The notes beneath the pieces are model-generated. The model did not search any database and was not told the origin of the DNA. It was given only the letters and a program-made list of their open reading frames with translations. A stretch of DNA of 64,000 bases from Nectonema munidae (lineage: Eukaryota; Nematomorpha; Nectonematoida; Nectonematidae), in NCBI GenBank assembly GCA_030549495.1, contig JAUIRK010000934.1:645001-709000 (forward strand). The letters are read 5' to 3'. The position numbers were made by a program, and so were the translations under genes. This document shows, piece by piece, positions 21,986-32,003 of this stretch. The first letter of the stretch is position 1. Each line of letters opens with the position of its first letter.

Positions 21986-23650
21986 ATGGAACAAAATTTA
22001 GGTGAACAAATTTTCAAAACTCTTCAAAATAAAAGTGAATATAAAATAAATTTTTCTGAAACTAATTCAGATCAAATTGATATAAAGTTCGAAGTGTTCT
22101 GATAGTAAAGAAAATTAAAAAAAAGTTTTAGTTATGATAAAGATAAAAAAGATGTTTACATTGGAAAAAAGCCATACTATATTAGTTCACTTATCCTGTA
22201 TTCGTGGAGAAGCAAAAATGTAAGAAATTCTTGGGAAAGTTGGAACTGTTTATTTGACATGCAAATTTTGAATGAAATAATAGTATACAAATTAATATGA
22301 TAAATTCTTAAAAATTTTCTCGATAAAGAGATGTTAAACTAGATATAGTTTGACCGAAAGCTTTTATTGGTCTATTGTATTTAGCTGGTTATTTACATAG
22401 TAAAAGACAAAATCTTTATGATAACTCGGAAGTTGATTAGAAATGAAATTGAAAAATATAGATTACTCATGAACTTAAAACGTTTTAGACCACTTTTTTA
22501 GAAACGTTTAGTATTTGTACCTCAAACAAATTTGCATGCAAACCAAAAAGGTTTTATTTTCCAAACAAACTTTTATAAAATGTGTGCCTTTCTAGGGATT
22601 CATATGATTATGAGATATCATATTTTGCCAAAATTTCGACATTATTGGTCAAAAGATCCAGATCTTGCAGTTCCTTATATTTCTTCCATAATGTCACCAA
22701 ACAGATTTTTACAAATCAGAAAATTTTTTCATTTCAATGACAACAATACCGAAAACTTCGATAGAGCAAAAAAGATACGCAATATATTTGATCCTTATAA
22801 CCTGTTCTTTCAATCTTGTATATATCCACAAAAAGAACTAAGCATTGATGACATAATGAAGTAATGCGCTAAAGCCAAGCGTATTAAATGGGGCTTTAAA
22901 ATTTTGGTTTTGACTGGAATTTCTCGTCATGTGTGTAACCTTATTCTTTATTATTGGAAAACAGAAGTACGTGAGTATGGCTTGGACGAATCGGTTATTA
23001 TGAAATTGGCAAATAATTAAAAAGGTACAGGGTTGATAATTTTTTTACTACATTTGATGTCCCACATGGAAACGGTATTTTTCAACCGGAATCTTTATCG
23101 TTCTAACAGGAAAAATACTCCTGAATCGTTGAAAGAAGACAAAATTTCCAAAAACGGCAGTATTGATTCTTTTCAGAGTACAGATAGAAAAATTAACTTG
23201 GTCGAGTGGATGGATACTAGATGCGTGCTTATGGTATCAAATTATTTATTTCGAAAGCAAAAAACAGAAGATTAGATGTAAAAGAAAAGAAGGACAACGA
23301 TATGGCTTGCTTCAAACTATACCCTCAATGATTTTCAACCATGACCAATTTATGGGAGGAGTGGACAAGTCTGATCAACTTAAAAGTTAATATGAATATG
23401 ATCATAAGTCGAATAACAAGTTTTTCTTACGAATCTTGATCTATTTGGAAATTTAATAACTAATTCTTATATTATATATAAAATGATTCATTGAGAAAAC
23501 AAAGAATTGTCTTTATTTGAATTTAAACAAATTGTTTCAGGAAAGTTGGTAAGCGATTTTACATCAAGAACTTTTAAAAATGACATATCAAGTTTTCAAG
23601 AAGGATGAGAAGTTCTTGGAAAGCAATATTTATGGTATACAAAAGAATCG
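21986..23650 (+). pseudogene. piggyBac transposase remnant
   Basis: An acidic N-terminal frame starts at ATG 21986. The core at 22532-22864 includes FLGIHMIMRYHILPKFRHYW and KELSIDDIMK (first catalytic Asp). It continues after a stop with KWGFKILVLTGISRHV, then DNFFTTF in a shifted frame (second Asp, about 23030), and ends with NHDQFMGGVDKSDQLKS (third Asp) at about 23338-23388. These blocks are in the usual order for piggyBac. At least three stops or frameshifts make it non-functional. Confidence 0.75.
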
Positions 23651-24678
23651 TAATAGTTTTTATGAATTTTCATCCTTGATATTTATTATTCATTATTGAA
23701 TTTTGAAAATAAACTTGAATTTTTATATTGACCTATATAATATTTTTGTTTTAGAAATCGAGTGTAAAATATAGACCAGGTAGGCTGTTTTAAGGTTTAA
23801 TTGGGAGAAGGCTGAATACTAAACACAAATCTGTATTCAAAGAATGTGAATCCATGTATATAAGGTTTGAACGATGAAATGTTCAATTAAGATAGTTCAC
23901 AAATGCCGTCAACAATAACTGTGAATGGGGGTATCAAAAGATTAAATGCTATTGTGGAAAAAGAGGTATTCAAAAGTTGACAAATGTTATTGACGCCATT
24001 TGTATAAATAAAACATTATACCTTCATGCAAAAAATACATGAAAACTCGAATAGTATCGAATTTAAACTTTTGCACTCTTGATATGAAAATTTTTAGTGA
24101 AATTAAAAGTATTTTATTTTAGCACTGTCAAATGGGTTGCGCCAAACTATAAGGGTTATGGTACATTGTATTCATAACTCCGAATCGAAGCAACACTTAG
24201 CCAACAATCTCTTAAGATAAAATAAACAGAAGTAAATACTAGGATAGACCATGATCACTTGAAAATTAGTTTTCCAACACACAACATTTTATAAAATTAA
24301 AATTCATGATCAAAAATGTGAAAATTCTTACTTATTTTTCAGATAATTAAGATTTGTTCCTTTATAACACAATAAAATGTTATCATTCGAGCTAAGTTAC
24401 AATGGCTCACTCATAACCAACTTTTTTGAGTTAAGGCATAATGGGTCACTCCTGACCCATGAAATTTTTTTATGTTTAATGAAGCAAAGCATCTGAAAAA
24501 TTATTCATTTTACTTCAAAATCTCAAAAAATTAATTAAATTTGTTTTTGAATGTGGATATTTGATTTTACTATTATTTTGTTGATCATAACTTGTGTAAG
24601 GTATTCAATTGGTCTATTTTCACAAAATATAGTCTTTTTAATATTGGAAAAAGAATACAACCTCTTTATATTTTTCCT

Positions 24679-24699
24679 ATAAAATGAATTTTTCAGCAA
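24679..24699 (+). promoter_or_regulatory. Possible 3' splice (trans-splice) site upstream of SEPSECS
   Basis: A pyrimidine-rich run ending in tttttcag (AG at about 24698-24699) lies about 43 bp before the SEPSECS ATG, with tataaaat just upstream. It could be an acceptor for a 5'UTR intron or for a spliced leader. This is inference only. Confidence 0.25.
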
Positions 24700-24742
24700 A
24701 AATCATCTAAATATTCGTCAATTTAAGAAAAATGTTATAAAT

Positions 24743-26170
24743 ATGTCTGAAAACAACGCCGAAAGCAGCAGAAGTGAAAGGAAAGAGCTATTCAGTGTAG
24801 ATATTTTTGATCGGTGTTCCTTGTTGCCTCCAAATTTACTCCAAAATTCACTGAATCACAGAGTATGTCTGAAAAACAAGTTTCGGCATATTATCGCTAA
24901 CCCGCACTTGCCAGATTTCTCCTTTTCAGATGAAATGGTCGAGCTATTCCTTTCAGAAGTATCAAGTTTAGATTCAAATAATTTTATTTCGCATTGTGGA
25001 GTTGGAGAACGAGAGGGGCGAGTGTACTCTTCTTTGGTGAGGAAGCGTCATTACGGCTTTTTTCATGGTATTGGCAGATCTGGAGATTTGACTGCTACAC
25101 AACCTAAAGCGGTCGGTTCTTCTCTGATATACAAGCTAACGAACAAGTTTGTCTTAGATGTGATTCACTTAGCTGGCTTTCATAATGCAAAGTATTCCTT
25201 AATTATGCCTGTTTCTACAGGAATGGCTATCAATTTATGCCTATCAGCTTTGAAAAATGCCTCATCTCTTGATAAAAAGTATGTTATATGGTTGAGAATT
25301 GATCAAAAATCCGCTCTTAAATGTATTTTGTCCTTAAATTTACAAGTGATTGTTATTGAGCCAATAGTAAAGGAGAATTACTCCCTTGAAAGTAATGTTG
25401 ATGCTGTTAGAACTGCTATTTTGACGTATGGCGAAAATAATATTCTCTGTATTTTGTCAACTACATCTTGTTTTGCTCCTAGAAATCCTGATAATGTAAT
25501 GAAGATTTCTCAAATAGCGTCACAGTATCATATACCTCACATCATCAACAATGCGTATGGCACATCGTCGTATAAAATAATGTCGGATATATACGAAGCA
25601 AGCCGTATTGGGAAAGTGGATTGTTTTATACAAAGCACTGATAAAAACTTCTTGGTTCCTGTAGGTGGCTCTGTAATCGTTTTTACATCGTCTTCTTTAA
25701 TGACTGCAGTGAGTGATACGTATGTAGGAAGGGCCTCCTTTTCTCCCATCCTGGACTTGTTCATAACTCTCTTGTCTTTGGGCAAGGATAAGTATCAGAG
25801 TCTTTTGGTTGAAAGAAGAGAATTATTCCATTATTTTACGACAAAACTAAAAAATGAAACAGCTTTGGATGTGATAAAATGTGAAAATCCCATATCTATT
25901 GCTCTCTCCCTTGAAAATATGAGGTCTTGCGACAAGCCTCTTACGCTGATTGGGTCTAAGTTGTTCACAAGAGGAGTGACTGGTGGACGAGTTGTTATTT
26001 CTGGTGTGAAAAAAGACTTTAATAAATTAGAACTAGTTAATTGGTGTACTCACACAGAAAAGTATGTAATGCCATATTTAAATGTTTCTGCTGCATTTGG
26101 AATAAATAAAAATGATGTTGACACTTTTGTTACCAAACTTAATGCTGTTTTAAAATGTTATTTGAATTAA
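24743..26170 (+). CDS. SEPSECS: O-phosphoseryl-tRNA(Sec) selenium transferase (SepSecS)
   Basis: 475 residues in one uninterrupted exon. SepSecS is a pyridoxal-phosphate enzyme that converts phosphoseryl-tRNA(Sec) to selenocysteinyl-tRNA(Sec) using selenophosphate, the last step of Sec-tRNA synthesis in the cytosol. Visible blocks: GEREGRVYS (about 88-96), RKRHYGFFHGIGRSGDLTA (100-118), VIWLRIDQKSALKC (181-194), LSTTSCFAPRNPD (238-250), PHIINNAYG (265-273) and IQSTDKNFLVPVGG (296-309). Lys301 in STDKNF is the expected PLP-binding lysine. The C-terminal block is KLFTRGVTGGRVV. The length is close to the animal enzyme (about 500), with a short C-terminal tail. The first ATG fits the family N-terminus. 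DNAJC3 follows on the same strand after 50 bp. An intact gene here implies that the organism makes selenoproteins. Confidence 0.95.
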   Translation: MSENNAESSRSERKELFSVDIFDRCSLLPPNLLQNSLNHRVCLKNKFRHIIANPHLPDFSFSDEMVELFLSEVSSLDSNNFISHCGVGEREGRVYSSLVRKRHYGFFHGIGRSGDLTATQPKAVGSSLIYKLTNKFVLDVIHLAGFHNAKYSLIMPVSTGMAINLCLSALKNASSLDKKYVIWLRIDQKSALKCILSLNLQVIVIEPIVKENYSLESNVDAVRTAILTYGENNILCILSTTSCFAPRNPDNVMKISQIASQYHIPHIINNAYGTSSYKIMSDIYEASRIGKVDCFIQSTDKNFLVPVGGSVIVFTSSSLMTAVSDTYVGRASFSPILDLFITLLSLGKDKYQSLLVERRELFHYFTTKLKNETALDVIKCENPISIALSLENMRSCDKPLTLIGSKLFTRGVTGGRVVISGVKKDFNKLELVNWCTHTEKYVMPYLNVSAAFGINKNDVDTFVTKLNAVLKCYLN

Positions 26171-26174
26171 TAAA
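26169..26174 (+). terminator. AATAAA poly(A) signal overlapping the SEPSECS stop codon
   Basis: The last two bases of the TAA stop (26168-26170) are the first two of AATAAA. A T-rich run and an AG follow within 30 bp, leaving almost no 3'UTR before the next gene. Confidence 0.6.
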
Positions 26175-26175
26175 C

Positions 26176-26203
26176 ATTTTTTTAATAATTATAATATTTT
26201 TAG
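26176..26203 (+). promoter_or_regulatory. Acceptor-like polypyrimidine/AG between SEPSECS and DNAJC3
   Basis: A T-rich stretch ending in atatttttag (AG 26202-26203) lies 17 bp before the DNAJC3 ATG. Its position, just after a poly(A) signal and just before a start codon, is what a spliced-leader acceptor inside an operon looks like. No leader exon was identified in this window. Confidence 0.35.
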
Positions 26204-26220
26204 AATCAAGTTTAGCAAAG

Positions 26221-27672
26221 ATGACTAACTACAAACAATTTCCTTATTTATTTGCCGTTTTTCACATTTATATTTTAAATGGTGTACACAGCTCAGATCA
26301 AGCAAAAATTCACAGTGAACAGGGAAAGGTGTATTCGCGAGAAGGACGGTATGAAAAGGCGCTGTTAGAGTACAACGCTGCACTAGCCCTAGAACCCAAA
26401 AACCATTTGCTTTACATAAACAGGGCGACGATTCACCTCGCGATGAATTCTATAAAGGCAGCAAAATGCGATTTAATTAAAGTGATTGACTTAAAGCCTG
26501 AAAATGTATTCTCCAGGATTCAACTAGCAAATATCTTAATCAAGTTTGGGGAAATTGATGCAGCTTATATTCAGTTGGAACATGTTTTGAGATTACAGCC
26601 TGAAAACAAGGATGCTTTGGAGAAGTTACAATTGCTCAGTGAACTTAGAGACAACATGAATCGTATTTTTAACATGAATTTTGAAAAAAATCTCTATGAC
26701 CATGAAAAATTGCAGCAAACTCTCTCATACTTGATCGTTTATTGTCCTTTTTTTACAAAGTTGCGAAAGTTGAGGGCCAAAATTTATGAAAAGACAAATC
26801 GCATAATCGAAGCAATAAACGATTATCGTTATGTTTCCAAATTGGAAAAGGACAATACTGAAAATTCTCTCATTATTTCAGATTTGTTGTACTCCATTGG
26901 ATCATTTGATCAATCATTCGACGAAGTTCGTAACTGCTTAAAATTAGACCCAGAACATAAAGAGTGTTTCAAATTTTTTAAAAACTTGAAAAAAGTTTTG
27001 AAGTTGGTTGAAAAAGCTGAAAATGCCTTCAAGAGTCAAGACGATAAAAGTTGCTTCTCTGCTTTGGAAAGTTTTCATGTGTTAACGAAGCCACGCTTGA
27101 TGCATTGGTATCTTGAAAAGAAATGCTCGTATCATGCAGAACTCCTTGTCGATATCGACTCCTGTATCAAGTCCTGTGCTGCTGTGATAGACGAATTTGG
27201 CAACGACCCAGAAACTTTGTGTAATCGGGCGGAATGCTTTCTCGCCGATTCTCAGTATGATGAAGCTCTTAGAGACTTTAATGAAGCCCTTGAAAAGGAT
27301 GAAAACTTTGCTAGAGCCAAAAAAGGGAAGAAAAAGGCGGCCTCTCAGAAAAAGCAAGCGAATAAAATGGACTATTACAAGATCTTGGGCGTGAATAGAA
27401 GCGCGAAAAAGAGCGACATTTCTAAGGCGTACAAAAAACTTGCGATGAAGTATCACCCTGACAGGCACAGAGATCAATTAGAAAAGGCCAAGGCTGAGAG
27501 AGAGTTCGTAAAGATAGCTAGAGCGAAGGAAGTTCTCACCGATGACAAAATGCGAAAGATGTATGACAACGGAAAAGACCCCCTAGATCCTCATCAAAAT
27601 TCAGGAAATGATTGGGGAGATGAGGTTTTCACTTCTTTTTTCCAGGGAGGTGGCTTTACATTTCATTTTTAA
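26221..27672 (+). CDS. DNAJC3: DnaJ homolog subfamily C member 3 (P58IPK), ER co-chaperone
   Basis: 483 residues, single exon. DNAJC3 is an ER-lumen co-chaperone with nine TPR motifs and a C-terminal J domain; it binds unfolded protein and stimulates the Hsp70 BiP. The sequence shows an N-terminal hydrophobic stretch (about residues 5-21, probable signal peptide), then TPR units such as SEQGKVYSREGRYEKALLEY, LCNRAECFLADSQYDEALRD and ALEKDENFARAKKG. A J domain runs from about residue 383 (MDYYKILGV) with HPD at 412-414 and AKEVLTDDKMRKMYDNG. A Gly/Phe-rich end, FFQGGGFTFHF, follows. The length matches the family (about 500). An upstream in-frame ATG at 26155 overlaps the SEPSECS end and lies before the AG at 26203. 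I therefore prefer 26221, although 26155 also gives a hydrophobic N-terminus. ATG10 follows after 80 bp. Confidence 0.93.
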   Translation: MTNYKQFPYLFAVFHIYILNGVHSSDQAKIHSEQGKVYSREGRYEKALLEYNAALALEPKNHLLYINRATIHLAMNSIKAAKCDLIKVIDLKPENVFSRIQLANILIKFGEIDAAYIQLEHVLRLQPENKDALEKLQLLSELRDNMNRIFNMNFEKNLYDHEKLQQTLSYLIVYCPFFTKLRKLRAKIYEKTNRIIEAINDYRYVSKLEKDNTENSLIISDLLYSIGSFDQSFDEVRNCLKLDPEHKECFKFFKNLKKVLKLVEKAENAFKSQDDKSCFSALESFHVLTKPRLMHWYLEKKCSYHAELLVDIDSCIKSCAAVIDEFGNDPETLCNRAECFLADSQYDEALRDFNEALEKDENFARAKKGKKKAASQKKQANKMDYYKILGVNRSAKKSDISKAYKKLAMKYHPDRHRDQLEKAKAEREFVKIARAKEVLTDDKMRKMYDNGKDPLDPHQNSGNDWGDEVFTSFFQGGGFTFHF

Positions 27673-27676
27673 TAAA
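27671..27676 (+). terminator. AATAAA poly(A) signal overlapping the DNAJC3 stop codon
   Basis: Same arrangement as at the SEPSECS end: the AA of the TAA stop (27670-27672) begins AATAAA. A pyrimidine-rich stretch ending in AG at 27720-27721 follows, 31 bp before the ATG10 start. Confidence 0.6.
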
Positions 27677-27752
27677 AAATCCTCAATACTTTTTCCTCTA
27701 CTTTTTTATTGATTTTTAAAGACTGATCTAACGTTCTTCTACTGAATTTAAA

Positions 27753-28259
27753 ATGAAGTTTAATACTTTTGCCCAAAACTGTGAAAAGTTTCACCGATTT
27801 TCTTGTCAAATTTGTGATGGCTGGAAAATTCACAAAAATTCTTCACTGGATGATGATCAATCTATTTTTTTAAGCAAGAATGAAATAAAAATGTGCAAGC
27901 ACAACAACTCTCGCCAATACTTCCATTACGAATATCACATTGTCTACTCCCCTTCCTATTCCTGTCCTATGCTTTTGTTTCGAGTATATAGGGAAAGCGG
28001 AGAACCTGTTGTGCTCGATGAAGTCATCGAGCTGCTATGCCGTAACGAAAGCAACGCGTATGCGAATGCACCGCCTTCTATCATACAATGGGATCATCCC
28101 GTTCTCTCAAAACCCTTTTACGCCATAAGTCCCTGCAAAGCACTTGCCCTAATCAATACTTCGATATTTACTCTTTCAAAAAATCCCATTGTTTCTTGGT
28201 TCAGTTGTTTTGCTAGAACTTTGAACCTGACTTTCAGCGACTCTTACGCACTCATCTGA
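27753..28259 (+). CDS. ATG10: Ubiquitin-like-conjugating enzyme ATG10
   Basis: 168 residues, single exon. ATG10 is the E2-like enzyme that transfers ATG12 to ATG5 in autophagosome formation, in the cytosol. Visible: YHIVYSPSYSCPMLLFRVY (61-79), the E2-fold strand typical of ATG3/ATG10; ESGEPVVLDEV; IIQWDHPVLSKPFYAISPCK (110-129) with the active-site Cys at 128 in the HPCK-type box; NPIVSWFS; and LNLTFSDSYALI at the end. The vertebrate protein is about 220 residues, so this one is short at the N-terminus. The ATG at 27753 is the first in frame after the DNAJC3 stop. It is the third gene of the compact cluster. ATG3 is the nearest alternative, but the HPC box and the C-terminal block point to ATG10. 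Confidence 0.88.
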   Translation: MKFNTFAQNCEKFHRFSCQICDGWKIHKNSSLDDDQSIFLSKNEIKMCKHNNSRQYFHYEYHIVYSPSYSCPMLLFRVYRESGEPVVLDEVIELLCRNESNAYANAPPSIIQWDHPVLSKPFYAISPCKALALINTSIFTLSKNPIVSWFSCFARTLNLTFSDSYALI

Positions 28260-28582
28260 AAGATAAAATGCATTGCACGTGACTTCCAAATAACCAGAGT
28301 GCTCTTAACACAACAAGTAAAATGATATGCAATCAATAAAGTTTTTGTGATAGCCACTTTTGCTTTAACCCCATTCCATATTTTAGATTCCTCAGTAGCG
28401 GGTGTTGAGGGGCACTTTTCTGCTTCCTTCTTTTTTCTCAAAATAAATGTTTTTATAAAATTTATAAATGCTAATAAGAATTTGACAATACATTTGCTTT
28501 TATATATTTCAAATCTATGGGATAATTTTTTCTTTCCTCTATTTTCAATCTTATCGTAGTTAAAATTCCTTTTATCAGCCAA
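28244..28582 (-). CDS. Hypothetical 112-residue frame, convergent with ATG10
   Basis: Open for 112 codons on the - strand and overlapping the ATG10 end by 16 bp. It is Lys-rich at the N-terminus, with KKKEAEKCPSTPATEESK and KSTLVIWKSRAMHF later. The middle is less AT-rich than the flanks. No family was recognised. It could be a chance frame or an exon. Confidence 0.15.
   Translation of the reverse strand: MADKRNFNYDKIENRGKKKLSHRFEIYKSKCIVKFLLAFINFIKTFILRKKKEAEKCPSTPATEESKIWNGVKAKVAITKTLLIAYHFTCCVKSTLVIWKSRAMHFIFQMSA
28335..28340 (+). terminator. Poly(A) signal AATAAA of ATG10
   Basis: AATAAA 76 bp after the ATG10 stop. It is the only one of the three with an ordinary 3'UTR length, consistent with being the end of the transcription unit. 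Confidence 0.5.
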
Positions 28583-28682
28583 AAACTATTAGCTTTATAA
28601 AAAATAATATAAAAGACATGGTATCGATATTAAACTTATAAATATAAAAAAAACAAAACAATATTGGAATATATGAATAAGG

Positions 28683-28755
28683 AAATAAAAAGTGAAACTT
28701 TTATTCAAAATAATTTACAACAATATTAATTTTCGACCACTCTGGTCTTTTCTAG
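28683..28755 (-). repeat. Dispersed repeat with GACC...GGTC hairpin, inverse copy of 62905-62982
   Basis: On the - strand: agaccagagtggtcgaaaat, then gaataaaagtttcac. The copy at 62.9 kb reads gacaagagtggtcgaaaatt, then gaataaaagttttac. The shared short hairpin, GAAA and AATAAA order suggests the 3' end of a retroelement family. Confidence 0.6.
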
Positions 28756-29100
28756 ATAAACACAACCGTTAAATGCTAAGAGTAGATAACAAGGAGCAGA
28801 GAGTGTCTCTTTAAATTTTTTAACTTTTCCTAAAATCGCTAGCTGCATCTTTTGAAACCATTTTCATGGTAGTTGAATGACCCTTTCATGTCCAAAACTG
28901 TCAATCAAAATCAAAAATGATTTTTTTAGAAAATTTTTTACATTATCTGTTAACCATATAACTTAAGGTCTATATTATATACTACCTTAAAAATTTATAA
29001 TTATATACAGTTTTGAACGACTAACACTTTATATATTTAATTTTTTTAATAATCATGGCAAAATTTTGATTGATCAGAAATATATCTAATCTAATAATCG
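28756..29100. other. AT-rich stretch, no gene seen
   Basis: No conserved frame. It borders the satellite array. Confidence 0.4.
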
Positions 29101-30165
29101 TTTAAATTTTACATAAAATATATGTTTTATACTAAATTGGCCATGCTGGTTTCATTTCTTAACTCATTTTTTACATTTAGGATTTGAAAATACCTAAAAG
29201 TGTTAATCAAATTTGCGTTTAGTTCTAAAATTTGTTTCCAAAAACATTCCTTCAAATTTTACATAAAATATATGTTTTATACTAAATTGGCCATGCTGGT
29301 TTGATTTCTGAACTCATTTTTTACATTTAGGATTTGAAAATACCTATAAGTGTTAATCAAATTTGCGGTTTACTTCTAAAAATTATCTCCAAAAACATTC
29401 CTTCAAATTTTACATAAAATATATGTTTTATACTAAATTGGCCATGCTGGTTTCATTTCTGAACTCATTTTTTACATTTAGGATTTGAAAATACCTATAA
29501 GTGTTAATCAAATTTGCGTTTAGTTCTAAAATTTGTTTCCAAAAATATTGATTCAAATTTTACATGAAGTATATGTTTCTATACCAAATCATTCATGTTG
29601 GTTTCATTTCTGGACTCAGTTTTTGCATTTAAAGGTTTTACTCTCAATGTCAATCACATTTGCACTTTACGTCTGAAAACTATCTCCAAAAATAATCTCT
29701 CTAATTTTACATGAAATATATGTTCTTATACCAAATCAACCATGATAGTTTTATTTCTGAAATCAGTTTTTGACATTTATAGGTTTTAAAATGTCTGAAA
29801 GTGTCAATCTAATGTTCGATTTACATCTAATGTCTACTGAAATATTTTTGAAATTTAAATAAAATATCTGTTTTTATGCCAAATAGAAGATGCTGGTTTC
29901 ATTTTTGGACTTAGGTTTGCCATTTATAGTTTTAAAATATCTAAGAGCTTCATCAGATTTACTTCTAGATACTGTCTTCAAAAATATTTTCAAAAAAATT
30001 CAAATATCTTTTTCAAATAAAATATCTGTTTTTATACCAAATCGAGTATGCTTATTTTATTTCTGTACTCCATTTTGGTTAATACGGTTTAAAAATACCT
30101 GGATGTGGCAATTGAATTAGTGGTGGATGCCTGAAAATCATTTCTATAAAATTTTTTCAAAAAAT
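29101..30165 (+). repeat. Tandem satellite, unit about 150 bp, about seven units
   Basis: Unit starts fall near 29101, 29251, 29402, 29551, 29699, 29851 and 30010. Each begins aaattttacataaaatatat and contains gccatgctggtttcatttct and a tttgaaaatacct-like block. The first three units are nearly identical, and divergence rises steadily towards the right end. Confidence 0.9.
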
Positions 30166-31215
30166 TGTTATATAGTAAAAATATACTTTTTTTTTGTATA
30201 TTTTGGCTTATAATACTTTCTTCAAACATCTTGAGTACGAAATATTTATTTAAAAAAAATAAAAAGGATTATAAAATCTTTTGAAGATTAGTATGAGAGA
30301 AGGAAGCTACTTGAAAAATAATTGAAAAGAGAACATGTGATCAAAAGAAATAATTAAAAAATATATGTATCTTGACTAAATGGAAGATCTACCATGTCCT
30401 AATGAACTAGGAAGTGGTGTAATGATCTAATATTCGGTGCTTCAAAAAAGATTTTGAACCTGGAAAGGAAGTTCCTCTTTTACAAATGATAAATCTTTAA
30501 ATCTATAGCTTATCATATAGGATCAACTAAGAATGGTAGGAAATCTGAAAATTTAGAATAGGTCAGAGTCATCAAAAATGGCAGAAATGACAATATGTGA
30601 GAATTAAGTCACTATCAAGATATTTTTTTAATTTAAATTAAATTTGTCCATCTTTTTCCTTTTGCGTGAAAGGGAGAATCTTTTAGATGAAGAACGTGGA
30701 CAACTTTTTGTAATTGAAGAATGAACATCGCGAATGATTCATCAGAAAAAAACCTTTTAACTGAGATTGGTTGACAAATATTCAGGCCTAATAATAAAAT
30801 ACACGATACTGATAAAAAAAAAAGCCTAAGATCATCAAGAAAATTCTTTAATCGTTTTTTCTGATCTGAAAGAGGGAAAAATCTGTTCAAAATAAATCCA
30901 AAAGTTTTTTCAAACACACATTGAAGAAAATAAATTTCACATGAAAAAGAGCTACTGAGAAAGAATCATCATGGAATGAATAGCAAAATTACATACTGTA
31001 AAGTATTGAAGATTTGACGTAGAGACTACGAGCCGATAACGAATTTGTAGCCAAAAAGATGGAGGTCCTATCGAGATGCATAATTTACTGACAAATGAAA
31101 TATTTTGAGTGAATTAAACATCTAAAGTTGGTTTATTAAATAAATTAAGAAAATAATCACCAGAGAAATAATGCAAGTAGAATTTATTTTGAAGTTTATA
31201 TATTTGACATTGATT
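30166..31215. other. AT-rich stretch, no gene seen
   Basis: No frame with recognisable content. A 94-codon - frame at 30633-30917 shows nothing familiar. Confidence 0.45.
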
Positions 31216-31735
31216 TACAGGTTTAATCGTTTCTTTAACGGGTTTTATTGATTTCATAAAAAATGAACATCTATTCAACATACTTGAAAATGGGTAATAT
31301 ATAAATATAAAACTTTTTATGAGGATAAAAATTTTAATTTCGACATGGGCTGTCATATTTAAATTATTTTTTGTCAGGTTTAAACTGATTTTCATAAAAA
31401 AAGAATATCACCAGTAAACACAGCCTACTTGAAAATGGGTATATATGTGTAAAACACTTTATTTAATTATTTGGATAAAATATGTCTTTTTGAGATAAAT
31501 CAATTTTTTGACAGGTTTGATTGATTTTCATAAAAAATGAATAACACCACTGAATTCAGCATATTTGAAAATGGGTATATATGTGTAAAAAGCTTTATAT
31601 AATTATTTCAATAAAAAGTTCTTTTTTGAGATGAGCTGTCAAATATAAATCAATTTTTTGACAGGTTTGATTGATTTTGATAAAAAAAATGCACATCACC
31701 ACTGAATTCAGCATAGTTGAAATATATATGTAACA
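31216..31735 (+). repeat. Tandem repeat, unit about 140 bp, about four units
   Basis: acaggtttgattgattttca, then ataaaaaatgaa...cacc and ttgaaaatgggtatatatgt recur with starts near 31216, 31373, 31510 and 31660. The last two units are the most alike. Confidence 0.85.
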
Positions 31736-32003
31736 TTAAAAATATTTATAAAAACTTATTAATATCTGAGAAAAATAGGGAGGGGTCACTTTACGCCCCC
31801 ACCCCTCTAATACTTGAGCGGACAAATTATGCCAAACACTAATAGGGTTAACAAATAGTAAAAAAACTAAAGTGGTGATATTCAGTCTGCCACCACTAAC
31901 TGCAATTCTTTTATCAACAAATAAACTTTGCAACAAAAATAAACCCGCAACGTCACTTAGCTATATCTTAGTAATTCAAACTCAAATTTTCTCCTATTTC
32001 CTG

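Larger units (their letters stand above)
21026..24470 (+). mobile_element. Decayed piggyBac element region
   Basis: TTAA at 21026-21029 precedes ataatgggtcactcatg, a piggyBac-like end. Related direct copies lie at about 24395 (acaatggctcactcat) and at 24433 after another TTAA (ataatgggtcactcctgacc). A broken piggyBac transposase lies between. Because all three end motifs point the same way, the true right end is uncertain; the 24.4 kb copies may be the left end of another element or internal repeats. Confidence 0.55.

Noticed and set aside
26155-26220. Upstream ATG giving a longer DNAJC3
   Set aside because: It overlaps the SEPSECS end and lies before the acceptor-like AG. The 26221 ATG already gives a signal-peptide-like start and the family length. 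Not fully excluded.
27082-27477. 131-codon frame on the - strand
   Set aside because: Shadow of DNAJC3, whose own frame is strongly supported.
29101-31735. Regularly spaced repeats considered as a CRISPR array
   Set aside because: Units are 140-150 bp and tandem without unique spacers; the genome is eukaryotic.
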